A DNA stretch of 64,000 nucleotides from Sphingobacterium multivorum (GCF_900457465.1 NZ_UAUU01000011.1:1984001-2048000), one strand, 5' to 3'. Shown: positions 46,120 through 56,163, numbered from the stretch's first letter. The notes: a model not told the origin generated them from the sequence alone. Numbers and translations are program-made.

Positions 46120-47481
46120 ATGAAAAAGAAAATCAAATTACTATTACCAATCGCTCTCCTGTTTCTTATGCCATCGTGTTCTAAGGATTGGCTTGAGGAA
46201 AAGCAGGATATAAAACTTGTTGTTCCTACAACACTTAATGATCTGAGCCTATTAATGAATTCAAGTCAGTTCCTTTATGACGGGAGAGGGGCAATGGAGG
46301 TCTCTTGTGATGATCTTGAGGTGTCACTAGAACAATTTAATTCATTAAGTACTGATTTTGAACGGAAATTATTGACTTGGACCGTGGATATATTTCCAAA
46401 GTTAGGAAATGGCACTATCCAAGAAGAATGGGAACTGCCTTATAATCAAGTTCAAGTCTGTAACGTAACATTAAAGGCACTAGATAAAATAAATAGAACA
46501 TCAAGCAATTCAGAGTTATATGATCGTGTAAAAGGGACCGCACTTTATCATCGGTCACGGGCTTTTTTAAATCTTGCTATGACCTTTTGTAAGTATTATG
46601 ATGCCTCAACCGCTGAGACCGATCTCGGAATTCCACTGAAAATAGAGGAAGATATAAACGAACCCATTTTTAGGAGCTCATTGAAACAGACCTATCAAAG
46701 AATAACAGAAGATCTTAGTTTAGCTGCTACGTTATTACCTCAGAACGCATTGTCTGCTACCCACATTACTAATGCTGGCGCGTTTGCTTTACTCGCTCGT
46801 ACGTATTTGTATATGAATGTTTATGATAAGGCCTATGACGCAGCCCAAAGTTCCTTAAAATTATATTCTGTTCTGGATGACTACAATAGTTTTAATCCTA
46901 CTGATGCGCGTCCTTTCCTGGCAAAAAGTAAGGAAGTACATATAATGATCGAATCAGTCACAGCATATGAAACAGCAGTTGGACTATCTTCTTCAATTCC
47001 CCAAGAACTGTTTCAACTATATAGTGAAAATGATCTCAGAAAGCAATTATATTTTAGAAGTCAGGATGGAAAAAATGTTTGGCGAGGATCACCACTGGGG
47101 AATAATCTTGGTGGTACTGCAACGGACGAAAATTTTCTAATTGCAGCAGAGTGTGCTGCCAGAATGGGAAATAGAGTAAAAGCCTTAGAATTGCTTAATA
47201 CGCTGTTGGTAAAAAGGTATAAAACGGGAACATTTATTCCTATTACAGCAACTACCGATTCTGACGCTCTAGATAAAATACTTATTGAAAGAAGGAAGGA
47301 ATTATTAAAGAGAGGATTACGTTTGCAGGACTTAAAACGACTGAATAAAGATCAACGTTATGCGAAAACTCTGACAAGAACTGTTGGCGATAAAACATAT
47401 ACCTTACCACCGAATGATAAACGGTACATACTTCCAATTCCGCAATACATTATCAATTATAATGGAATAGAGCAGAACTAA
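46120..47481 (+). CDS. SusD/RagB family lipoprotein
   Basis: 453 residues with a signal peptide and lipobox (LMPSCSKDW, Cys about residue 20). The helical SusD fold includes LYHRSRAFLNLAMTFCKYYDA (about 144-164) and the C-terminal ILIERRKELLKRGLRLQDLKRLN. It follows susC by 10 nt. The ligand is unknown: no glycan-active enzyme is nearby, but a thioredoxin-like protein follows. Confidence 0.93.
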   Translation: MKKKIKLLLPIALLFLMPSCSKDWLEEKQDIKLVVPTTLNDLSLLMNSSQFLYDGRGAMEVSCDDLEVSLEQFNSLSTDFERKLLTWTVDIFPKLGNGTIQEEWELPYNQVQVCNVTLKALDKINRTSSNSELYDRVKGTALYHRSRAFLNLAMTFCKYYDASTAETDLGIPLKIEEDINEPIFRSSLKQTYQRITEDLSLAATLLPQNALSATHITNAGAFALLARTYLYMNVYDKAYDAAQSSLKLYSVLDDYNSFNPTDARPFLAKSKEVHIMIESVTAYETAVGLSSSIPQELFQLYSENDLRKQLYFRSQDGKNVWRGSPLGNNLGGTATDENFLIAAECAARMGNRVKALELLNTLLVKRYKTGTFIPITATTDSDALDKILIERRKELLKRGLRLQDLKRLNKDQRYAKTLTRTVGDKTYTLPPNDKRYILPIPQYIINYNGIEQN

Positions 47482-47504
47482 TCCCCTTTATTAATTCAGA
47501 AACA

Positions 47505-48950
47505 ATGAGAAAATTACTATTCCTTACGTTGCTGTATTTACTTATAGCACAATTATCTATCGCTCAAAAAAAGAACTGTACTAAATATAAATTTTGAAAA
47601 TTTTAAAGATTCAGTAATAAGGCTGTCAATTCCAGTTGCCGATGGAAAGTTTGCGCAGGAGTCCATAAATGAATATATCTCAAAGAGAAATGATGGACAT
47701 TTCCATTTTGATTTTCCTCTGAATGAAACTGCCTTGATAACAATATACTCAAGTATTGTAGGTAGTGTCATAACGGTTCCCGGAACTTTTTCCATTCTAG
47801 TCAATCCTGGCGATAGTTTAAATTTTGCCCTTCAGGACAATAAATTTAGGGTTAACTAACATGGAAATCACGGGCAAAGGATCTGAAAAGTTAATTATTA
47901 TTAAGGAAGTGACAAAAAGAATGAATTCAAATCATTTATTTACAAAACCTTATCGATTGCAAAATATTACTGAAAGATATATGGAGATGGATAGGTCGCT
48001 TGATATAATTGATTCAATGTTTAATATAAATCCTCAAAAGCACACTAGAGATTTTCGGTTAGCAAAAGCGCAATTGGTTGATCAAACTCTTGACCCAATT
48101 ATATTGCAATCTGTAGATAGATACGATGATTCTGTGGCAAAATTATTTAAGAAGTTTATTGTAAATAAAAACCGGATCAACCCGCTACTAGACACTTTGA
48201 CAATAGATTATTTTGGCGGATTTCACGTTCTACCTGCTTATATTTATTTATCGAATATGGATCAAATAGGAGATAGATATGATCAATTTCGATATAATCA
48301 TCCATTGGAATATGCGTCTTTAGTTGAGCGAGAATTCGCACACCTTCCTTTTGTGAAAGATTATCTTCATGCAGACAATGCGATTAGTATTTTTCGCTTC
48401 AACTGGTATAATCAAATATCTAAAGATACATATAAGATGTATGTTAAGAATGTAAATAAAAAAGATGCTCATTTTAGGACTGTGGCAAATGAATTTAGAC
48501 TTCTTAAAGATTTTCAAAAAAACTGGAAAACCTTTTTTTAACTTTAATTTACCTGACACTAATGGAGTGTACCATAGCTTAAAAGAATTCAAAGGGAAGG
48601 TTGTCATCTTAGATTTTTGGTTTACTGGCTGTGGTGCTTGTAAAACTCTTGTACCAGAGCTTGCAAAGATAGAAAGCGAATTAAAGAGCGATCAGATCCA
48701 GTTTGTTTCTATTAGTGTCGATCAAACAGTACCTGTCTGGAAGCGCGGAATAGGAACGTATTCTGTGGGGAGTTCAGTGCAACTTTACACCGAGGGTAAA
48801 AGATATAATCATCCAATTATAAAGTTTGGAAAAATCAGTGCGTTTCCTACACTTATTGTTCTTGATAAGGAGGGAAGGATTGTTGGAATTCCACCACACC
48901 CTATGAAAGATCCAAAGGGTTTTAAAGAATATATAATGAAATGTTTATAA
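47505..48950 (+). pseudogene. TlpA-like thioredoxin protein with three apparent frameshifts
   Basis: If repaired, about 480 residues: a signal peptide (MRKLLFLTLLYLLIAQLSIA), a DUF4369-like or unknown beta-rich middle, a helical segment and a C-terminal AhpC/TSA-type thioredoxin domain with DFWFTGCGACKTLVPEL (CxxC = CGAC). Frame breaks: an A7 run near 47569, a single base near 47855, and an A7 run near 48516. Two of the three are in homopolymers. The thioredoxin domain itself is intact. It would reduce or exchange disulfides in the periplasm. In this module it could act on the cysteine peptide encoded opposite at 48999. Confidence 0.75.
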
Positions 48951-48951
48951 G

Positions 48952-48981
48952 AAAATAGAGCATGATTACATGCTCTATTTT
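48952..48981. terminator. Bidirectional terminator
   Basis: A perfect 13-bp stem (AAAATAGAGCATG at 48952-48964 with CATGCTCTATTTT at 48969-48981) with a 4-nt loop, between the converging TlpA-like gene and the exported peptide gene. Confidence 0.88.
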
Positions 48982-48998
48982 CATTTGTACAATAATGG

Positions 48999-49256
48999 TT
49001 ATTGTTTAACTCCTGGAATTACATTCTGTCCAGTTGGTTGTTCTGTCTCCAGATCATATTCTTGTGCGCACACGTTTGAAGATCCTTGACATGGATGTAA
49101 GGATGGATTATATGGGTCGCCCATAGATCCATCAGTAGGGTTTCTGTAAAAAATACCAGTGTCTTGGTCATTACTGTTTGCCGGAGCAAAAGAGAAAGCT
49201 GCGAAACTTCCGATTGCAATTGCTGCAACTCCTAATGTAATTCTTAGTGATTTCAT
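48999..49256 (-). CDS. Short exported peptide with a cysteine pair
   Basis: 85 residues: a signal-like N-terminus (MKSLRITLGVAAIAIGSFAA) and a mature part of about 60 residues with two cysteines (HPCQGSSNVCAQE), many Asn/Pro/Gly residues and no strong fold. It resembles the peptide at 12149 in size, leader and gene surroundings, though not in cysteine count. It lies downstream of a MauE-like gene on the same strand, as at the first locus. It is probably a DUF6520/NVEALA-type small secreted peptide of unknown role. Confidence 0.65.
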   Translation of the reverse strand: MKSLRITLGVAAIAIGSFAAFSFAPANSNDQDTGIFYRNPTDGSMGDPYNPSLHPCQGSSNVCAQEYDLETEQPTGQNVIPGVKQ

Positions 49257-49354
49257 GATGTTTGGTGCTTTTATAAATCAAAAAGCTAAACTTTAGTTAG
49301 TTTTTTGCCTACTCTTTGTTTCAGGTTTTCGGCTTCTCCTGTTTGGTTATTAGT

Positions 49355-49804
49355 TTAGTTATAAGTGGTCTGAACACTATTGTGTGGGGCTCGCCTTAGC
49401 GAAAAAAAAGTGATCAGACCAATAATGTTGATTGCAAGGGCAATGAAATTAAAATACAGTTGGTCGTGCCAGTTCATACCTTTAAAAACTGCAATACATG
49501 AGCACGGAATGCTTGGTGCAAATTTTAAAATGTAAATGAGATAAGCAGTATAAAGGATCAGGACAGAAAGGGAGGTTAATAGCCCCAATCTTCGCCAGTT
49601 GTTGTTTATCAGTAGTACGACAATCCCGAGGTGTACAGCCTGTAAAACATAAGGTAGGACAGATCCTCCTGCAGATAGCAGGTAAGCACCTTTTATCTGT
49701 CTATTGAATGTGTCGAAATCAAAGATTTTACTGGCGAATGTGTACGCCCATACAAGAATGAGGATAAATATGATCAGTTCTGAAATGATGTTCTTAAATC
49801 TCAT
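49355..49804 (-). CDS. MauE/DoxX-like redox membrane protein
   Basis: 149 residues with four membrane spans (about 8-27, 48-66, 73-93, 115-137). Motifs shared with the N-terminal part of the protein at 10553 are ASKIFDFDTF, the cysteine pair in SIPCSCIAV (about 98-106), then GMNWHDQLYFNF. It is likely to pass electrons or form disulfides for the adjacent exported peptide (inference). It precedes the peptide gene by 98 nt on the same strand. Confidence 0.8.
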   Translation of the reverse strand: MRFKNIISELIIFILILVWAYTFASKIFDFDTFNRQIKGAYLLSAGGSVLPYVLQAVHLGIVVLLINNNWRRLGLLTSLSVLILYTAYLIYILKFAPSIPCSCIAVFKGMNWHDQLYFNFIALAINIIGLITFFSLRRAPHNSVQTTYN

Positions 49805-49930
49805 GATGTGGTTATTTGGTGGTTGTCATAAATGCCTATTTGGTCACTTGCATTTTCGAGGATTTAAAAATCTCTTTTCGAAATTTCTATTTCATCAAAT
49901 TTAGAATGCATTTTCTGTCAAAAGCAAGAA

Positions 49931-49959
49931 CTTGTGGTCTCATTAATGGAATGCACACT
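49931..49959 (-). repeat. Dispersed 30-bp repeat, copy 1
   Basis: CTTGTGGTCTCATTAATGGA followed by ATGCACACT. It lies 127 nt upstream of the MauE-like gene start (minus strand). Copies 2 and 3 are at 50312-50340 and 50447-50475. The outer GTG and CAC ends are self-complementary. It is a candidate binding site shared by the minus-strand promoters. Confidence 0.7.
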
Positions 49960-49979
49960 GTATTTAAAATCTGCACATG

Positions 49980-50228
49980 TTAATATTTCCACTGATCCTT
50001 GTCTTTTGGAGGCGGATCTTTTATCTCATTTCCATTTTCGTCGAAATGTAAATTTGAGGTTGTTTGCATGGTGTCTTTTTCTGTTTTCAGATAAAGCTTC
50101 TGCTGATTTTCTTTTTCTGCCAGACTGTTACTTTCTGGTCGCTGGTCCATTTCATCCTGTCTACAAGAATGCATTGTAGAAAGGGTGAAGAGGATTACCG
50201 ATATTGAGATAACCGTTGTTTTTTTCAT
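49980..50228 (-). CDS. Small unidentified lipoprotein
   Basis: 82 residues with a signal peptide and lipobox (STMHSCRQD, Cys about residue 22) and a polar mature part ending PPKDKDQWKY. It begins the minus-strand group lipoprotein-MauE-peptide. The family is not recognised. It could be a small surface partner of the peptide. Confidence 0.65.
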   Translation of the reverse strand: MKKTTVISISVILFTLSTMHSCRQDEMDQRPESNSLAEKENQQKLYLKTEKDTMQTTSNLHFDENGNEIKDPPPKDKDQWKY

Positions 50229-50311
50229 TGTAAAATTTTTAGATTATCTCGGCCGAGATGCTGTTGATTTCTGAAGTCCAAATTATCAGTCTTTGGGATA
50301 GATAAAAAAAA

Positions 50312-50340
50312 CTTGTGGTCTCACAAATAGCATCCACACT
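50312..50340 (-). repeat. Dispersed 30-bp repeat, copy 2
   Basis: CTTGTGGTCTCACAAATAGC followed by ATCCACACT, 84 nt upstream of the lipoprotein start on the minus strand. It matches copy 1 at all but five positions (25 of 30), and like copy 3 it carries a poly-A/T stretch at the CTTGTGG/CTCCACTG side. Confidence 0.75.
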
Positions 50341-50446
50341 CAAAAAGCACTCCCTTTGGCTGATGTAAATAATTGAAAAAAAGTCACCTTATATTTTTTG
50401 AAAAAAATATTGAGAAGGTGGGCTTTTTTGTGCTGTGCCAAAAAAA

Positions 50447-50475
50447 CTCCACTGTCTCACAAATGGAATCCACAC
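50447..50475 (-). repeat. Dispersed 30-bp repeat, copy 3
   Basis: CTCCACTGTCTCACAAATGG followed by AATCCACAC. It shares the core GTCTCACAAAT..ATCCACAC with copy 2. It lies about 136 nt upstream of the AraC-type regulator start (plus strand), so it may serve the divergent regulator as well. Confidence 0.7.
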
Positions 50476-50611
50476 ATTATGAATTTGATACTTTATTTTT
50501 TAAGGTATTGAAATACAGTGTCCTTATTTGTAAAATGGTTTTTTAGGTTTGCTTAGGATGCAATAATGTGGTATTGGGGAAATTTTCTTAATTTTATAGT
50601 AATTCTTAGCC

Positions 50612-52336
50612 ATGAACCTTCCAAAAATTCCTCTTTTAGCAATCATATTACTTTTTCTGTGCGAAATGCTGTTTGCACAGCAAGAAAAGCTGAGCGATTT
50701 TTATCTCATACAGAGGCAATATGATAACCTGGCTGAAAATGATTCCGCGGCACTTCCTCTTGTTGATAAACTTATCAGGAAGGCGAAACTTGAAAATAAT
50801 CAGATGCAGCTGTTTCTGGGTTACAAGGATGCGCGTTATTATTCCCGAGATCCACTGATCAAATTAAAGTACGCTGACAGTGCCATTTATGTTGCTAAGC
50901 TTAAGAAGAACGATAGTCTCTTGAGCAGTGCCTATCTGAGTAAGGGTGTAGTCTATTATTTTAACCTGAAAAAATACAAGCTTGCACTTGATGAATATTT
51001 AAAGGCTTTTGAGAAAAACAAAAACAATAAAGATCCCTATTATAGCAATAAGATCAATTACCATATAGGGGTTGTCAAAAGTTACATTGGTTATTATGAT
51101 GAGGCGCTCAGTGATTTTCAAGAAGCGCGAGAATTTTCGAAGGTGAGATCCAGAAGAACCTGCATCCCAATTCAATGTTCGGCAACCAAAGAGGTTATCT
51201 GAATACGATCCATCAAATGGGCGTGTGTTATCGCAAACTGGGCCAGTATCAAAAAGCGGATTCACTTATTGCTCTTGGGCTTTCCAGAACATGGAAAAAT
51301 CCTCAATTCAGACAGGAATATAGTTACTTTCTTAAGGAAGAAGGTATCCGTAAATTTCGGGGAAAGGATTACGGTGGTGCTATCAAAGCATTACAAAGTT
51401 CATTACCGGCAATCAGCAATATTGATGATTTCGCATGGTTAACAGTATCTTATTCTTATTTGGGTAGATCCTATTGGGAACAGGGAAATACCAGTGCGGC
51501 AATCAAGTATTTTGAAAAAAATAGATTCTATATTTCTTAAACATAAATTTGTTCTGCCGGAGGTTCGGCATATTTATGAAGATCTTATAAATTATTATGG
51601 TAATCAAGATAACACTGCCAAAACCCTGTACTATACAGGACAGCTCATTAAGGTCGATTCGGTTTTAGAGACTGACTTTGTGTATCTATCCACAAAGATC
51701 CATCGTGAATATGATGCAGATCGATTATTGCAGAAGCAAAATATTCTGCAAAGGAATTTCTGGATTAAAATAGGTGTGTATGTGATCGGTTTGATTTTAA
51801 TTTCTGTCGGTATTTTTTATATGCTTTTGCGGATCAGATCGAGGAGGAAGGTACTCGGACAGAATAAAATTTTAGGGATCAACCTTGCGGGAGGTACATT
51901 GAATAGTTCGGGCGAACGTGAATTTGAGGTGAGAACCTATAAAAGCAGCGGTATTAGCTATAATATTGTTCAGAATGCGCTGCATAAATTAAGGGAGTTT
52001 GAATCAAATAGGGAATTTCTCAAAAAAGGGGTTACGCTTAAATCTTTAGCCAAAAAGTTTGGTATAAATCAAAAATATCTTCAAGAAATTATTCAGGAAC
52101 ATCGCGGAGCAAGCTTCCAGATGTACCTCTGTAAACTACGTATTTCCTACGCTACAGAGAAACTCAATACTGATGAAGCGTATTTAAAGTATACCAGTAA
52201 AACGATTGCCGAGGAGTGTGGATTCTCTTCCCGCACTAATTTTTCAAAAGTCTTTAAGCAGCTCAATGGGATAAATTTTACACAATTCGTAAATAAAAGG
52301 AAAAGAGAATTAAAGACTATAGTGGTTCCAGAATAA
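50612..52336 (+). pseudogene. TPR-containing AraC-family regulator with two apparent frameshifts
   Basis: If repaired, about 575 residues: a signal peptide (about 22 residues, ending LFAQQ), TPR repeats (about 30-330), one membrane span (FWIKIGVYVIGLILISVG, near 51760-51815) and a cytoplasmic AraC-type DNA-binding domain with two helix-turn-helices (LKSLAKKFGINQKYLQEIIQ and KTIAEECGFSSRTNFSKVFK). This one-component membrane regulator type is common in Bacteroidetes. Frame breaks lie near 51130 and in an A6 run near 51516. Both are single-base, so sequencing error is possible. It probably senses an exported signal, perhaps the peptide of the adjacent module, and drives the neighbouring promoters. 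Confidence 0.75.
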
Positions 52337-52405
52337 TAAATTTTTACTTCACAATACGGATTTCCGTAATTATCCTTATATTATATATAATATATTTAGC
52401 CTTTT

Positions 52406-52585
52406 ATGAAAGATCAATGCACTATCACATGGACAGGTCGTGTTGTGAAGGAACCAATACCCCGTCATTTTGAACTTTTTGAATATATAGGAACGGATGA
52501 AAATGGAGAGCCCATTAAAGTTTATGTATACAGGGTTGAAAAAATAGAAAGGGACAATGAGCCCTTTCAGTATAGACCTTTATAG
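52406..52585 (+). CDS. Small conserved-looking hypothetical protein
   Basis: 59 residues from ATG 52406 to TAG 52585, starting MKDQCTITWTGRVVKEPIPR and ending PFQYRPL. The composition is that of a real soluble protein, with mixed strands and charged loops. It lies 70 nt after the regulator, with an AT-rich promoter-like stretch before it. Family not recognised. Confidence 0.5.
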   Translation: MKDQCTITWTGRVVKEPIPRHFELFEYIGTDENGEPIKVYVYRVEKIERDNEPFQYRPL

Positions 52586-52963
52586 GCAGGAGCTCCTGCA
52601 AATTAACTCTAATATTTTAGAGTGAAATCATTGATAGTTAGGGGATAGTAGAAATACGACACTTTTTAAAAAAGTGGGTGAATCATTTTGCCGTGATTTT
52701 TCAATATGCTATATTGCAAAACCAAAATCACATTAATTTATGAAAAAGAATATAGATTTATATAGTATAGACGTGCAACCCGGCACTTAGAAAAAGAGTT
52801 TCGATTTTATTGAAATTTTTACGAATTCTTCTCAGTACAGTCATTAAATTCCTTTAACCCAAATAAGGAGATTTATCATTCCGACTATGTACATGAAATA
52901 ACAGTCTCACCGAATACAGGTAGAATATCAGCGTAATTACATAAATGAAAAAAATAGATATGT
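52586..52963. other. Intergenic region before vgrG
   Basis: About 380 bases without a supported gene. It contains a short palindrome (CACTTTTT against AAAAAGTG near 52660-52676) that may end the preceding transcript. A 16-codon frame near 52740 (MKKNIDLYSIDVQPGT) is too short to support. Confidence 0.45.
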
Positions 52964-55070
52964 ATGTTTCAGAAAGACATGGATCATATAGATTCGTCAA
53001 CAGGAGTAGGGGAAAGTAGCAGTTCTTCCGATATTTTTTCTTCACAGCCTGAAAATGCAGGGGCAAAGACTTTTTTGGATAAGCCTATGCAGAATAACGA
53101 ACGATCACTTACTAAAGGGAAGTTATGGAAAAACCAGCCTACTTCAAAAATTTATAATGCGGGTGCAATTTCAGAAAACGAAGTCAATGGGCTAAACAGG
53201 TTGGTAAAACTTGAAATTTTTGTTGAAGGTACTTCAATTCGATTCTTCAAGCATTTCAAGCTTGCACAGAGTGCCGTAAAGCATCATACCTTTGAGTTGA
53301 CTTTAGCGCACGATACGTTAGGAGATGCTGAAAACCACAATTTAGAGGAGGCCCAAAATTTTCTTGGGAAACGGATTACCGTAGTTTTCAGATATAAAGA
53401 CGTAGAAGAAGGTCCTGAAAGAAATTTTGTAGGGGTTGTGACTGAGGTTGGTTTCAGTCAGGATCAGGGAAGTTTGGGTAATATAGTCCTTATTGGCGAA
53501 AGCCCGACAATTTTGTTGGATGCCGCACCCCATACCCAAAGTTTTGGGGGAGCTCAGGAAATTAGTCTCAATAGTATTGCACAGCAGGTAATAAGCGAAG
53601 GACTTGATCCGCATAAATTTGATTTCAGAGTTGATGCTAACTACGGGAATGTAAGTTACAGTTCGCAGTATGAAGAAACGCATTATAACTATCTTGGGCG
53701 GATGGCAGAGGCTTATGGAGAACAGTTTTTCTATGATGGGGAGGTATTGCATTTTGGAAAACTCCCACCTGCTGAAAATCCTATCAAGCTAGTATATGGA
53801 AGAAACCTTAGTGATGTGAAAATAAGGATGAAAGCCCAGCATGTAAAGCCTTCCTTCTATGGTTACAATAGCCGTAAGAATGAGAAATTGACAGGAGGAG
53901 ACACCGCTATCAAACATACATCGGATATTGCCCAGCGAGCCTATGAAATCTCTGCTAACACTTTTAAAACTCCTTCATTACGTATAGCTCCAATAAAGGC
54001 AAATTCATTTTTGGATGTTGAAGCTTCACAGAAGGGTACGGCGGGTAGTAAAGCTGCGGAGGTATTTGTAACAACTGGTATATCCACTGTACCGTTCCTA
54101 TATCCGGGCTGTATTGCGGACATGGAAATGCGAAAAGCTGAAAGCAACGATACTTCATATTTTACCCGACTGTTATTAACGGAGGTCTACCATGAAGTTG
54201 ATGCAAGGGCTATTATAGCGGACGATTTGAGGCTATTGCAGCTGATTCGGGTTATATCCCCCGACCAGAATTTATTACTCCTAAAGCTGAACCACAATTT
54301 GGAAAGGTAGTATCCAATACCGATCCATTAAACCAAGGAAGAGTTCAGGTTCAATTCGACTGGCAGCAGGGGACAGCTAGCTCAGAGTTCATACGGGTAA
54401 TGTCACCGGATGCGGGCAGCAGTGATGATGTGAAAACGAATAGGGGCTTTATGTCAGTTCCGGAGGTTGGTGATCAGGTAATGGTAAATTTCGTTTATCA
54501 GCATCCTGACCGACCGGTTTGTGATGGGTGGACTTTTCCCACGGTGGCACTGGAGCTGGCGGTGGAACAGGTAACAATACTATGTCTTTCAGTGGAAGGA
54601 GCGGAGCGGAACTAAAATATGACAATGGTGCAGGTTCTATGAACTTAAAAGACAAAGGAGGTGCAAATATGCATTTTGACGGTGCGGGCAATGCCACCAC
54701 AGATGCAAATTTGAATCATGTAGTCAATGCCGGCAGTAAAAGTTCTATCAATGTAGGGGCAAAAGAAAACATTCCTGCAACTTCGGTTTTTGAAATGGAC
54801 AATGAGGGAAACATCAATTTTAAGGGAAAAAAGAGCCTGACGATCACTATCGGTGGCAGTTCGCTGAAAATGACAGAAGATGGTACGATCAGCTTGACCG
54901 GAAAGGACATCACTGTTACCGGAAGCAACAATCTGGCAATAAATGCCACGCCATCTGAAAAGGGAGGAGGTTCAGGCACGATCGACATCACTGCGAAAGG
55001 AGGTGATATTACGATCAGCAATGACAAGAACATACATGTGAAAGGTGGAATTGAAGTAAAATTGACCTAA
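52964..55070 (+). pseudogene. vgrG: VgrG-like spike protein with three apparent frameshifts
   Basis: About 700 residues if repaired. The N-terminal half (52964-54205) holds the gp27-like hub: VKLEIFVEGTSIRFFKHFKL, HHTFELTLAHD, YKDVEEGPERNFVGVVTEV and SYSSQYEETHYNYLGRMAEAYGEQFFYDG. The gp5-like part continues as GYYSGRFEAIAADSGYIPRP, VQFDWQQGT, and FMSVPEVGDQVMVNFVYQHPDRP, then a repetitive beta-helix needle to 55070. Frame breaks lie near 54205, 54515 and 54535 (the last in a C run). It is the tip of a contractile injection machine (T6SSiii or related) that carries an effector. No sheath, tube or baseplate gene is present in the window, so it depends on a machine elsewhere. The start may be ATG 52979. 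Confidence 0.88.
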
Positions 55071-55071
55071 A

Positions 55072-55377
55072 ATGGAATATTTAAAAGACCAGGCGATACT
55101 GGATTGCGACAAGGGGTTACTGACATCAACGTTGATTGTTACGTCCAATCCAAAGATCAAGCTCCGTGAGGGAAAGTTTGCAACTGATAAAGACAATGTT
55201 GGAGGATTGAATATCCCTCATTTTGGATTGTGCGCATTGAAAGGAATCTGCCGTTTAAATCTTGAACTTTTAGGTGTTCCATTGACATGGATCAAGCCTG
55301 TACCTAAGATCAAAATATTGGATAAAAACCATTATCTGATGTATCGAAATGTATATGTCCGTATGGTGGTATTATAA
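55072..55377 (+). CDS. DUF4280 (PAAR-like) tip protein
   Basis: 101 residues starting 1 nt after the vgrG stop. The short beta-rich sequence with FGLCALKGICRLNLELLG and a repeated turn pattern fits DUF4280, a PAAR-like cone that caps VgrG and links it to an effector. Its position between vgrG and an effector gene is diagnostic. Intact frame. Confidence 0.75.
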   Translation: MEYLKDQAILDCDKGLLTSTLIVTSNPKIKLREGKFATDKDNVGGLNIPHFGLCALKGICRLNLELLGVPLTWIKPVPKIKILDKNHYLMYRNVYVRMVVL

Positions 55378-55414
55378 GCTGTAAGAACTCAGGACAACTA
55401 TAAAAAAATAAATT

Positions 55415-56135
55415 ATGGAGTTAGCAATAGCGGGTGGAGCAAGTGGTTTTTTTTGCTAGTGCAACCACTGCAGGAACTTCGATGTCGTGGAATCCCATTG
55501 GATGGATAATTTTGGGCGGTTGTTGCGATTGCTGCAATCTGGTATTTTTGGGACGATATATGTGATTTTTTCTCGGCGGTCGGCAATGCCATTGCGGAAA
55601 CAGCAAAAGTGATCTGGGAATTTGTTTCCAGTCCAGCTATACCTGCTCCGCCCCCAGCAATAGATGAGGATCTGCCAAAACCAGTACTCCGCCAGTAGAT
55701 ATACCCCTTGATGAACCCATTACAGTCCCGATAGCACCGCCGATTACGGTTCCACAGGTCAAGCCTAGAACGAGAAGGCGTGAGAAAGATATATACAATG
55801 TTTATGACCTGCACGTTGGAACTCCTGGGCTAATGCGCAATTACACGTTTGGAGCGGGATTCGTAAATCAATTTATGATGAGTGGAGCAATCTGGAAATA
55901 TGGATTAACTTCTTTTAAGTCGGTTTATGCAAGATATTTAGTAATTTTCCAATTATATCATGGTGATAAAGATGAATATATTTTAAATAATCTATCTTCT
56001 GGAAAATTATTACCTTATGAGTGGTATTTACAGAATGTCAACTATGCGACAGCCAACGCTGAGGAAGTATCTTTGATCGATGCATACGCAGCAACGCATG
56101 GTAAGCTACCTCCTGGTAACACTTTTAGGGGTTAG
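55415..56135 (+). pseudogene. Putative injected effector with three apparent frameshifts
   Basis: About 238 residues if repaired. It starts MELAIAGGASG, followed by a hydrophobic Ala/Ile/Trp region (VVAIAAIWYFWDDICDFFSA), a Pro-rich stretch (PAIPAPPPAIDEDLPKP) and a C-domain with YNVYDLHVGTPGLMRNYTFG that runs to 56135. Breaks lie at a T8 run (55447-55454), near 55520 and near 55687. The hydrophobic N-terminus is typical of effectors loaded on PAAR/DUF4280 tips. The C-domain (GGFVNQ-type loops and NAEEVSLIDAYAATHGKLPP) is not recognised. The toxic activity is unknown. Confidence 0.65.
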
Positions 56136-56163
56136 TTTTTTATACAATTATAAAATTTGAATA

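Larger units (their letters stand above)
50229..50611. promoter_or_regulatory. Divergent control region with repeats and a hairpin
   Basis: 383 bases between the lipoprotein gene (minus) and the TPR/AraC regulator (plus). It contains copies 2 and 3 of the 30-bp repeat and, between them, a hairpin: CACCTTATA from 50385 pairs loosely with the stretch ending GAAGGTG near 50420, followed by CTTTTTTG. The arrangement suggests both divergent genes are controlled from here. Confidence 0.5.
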
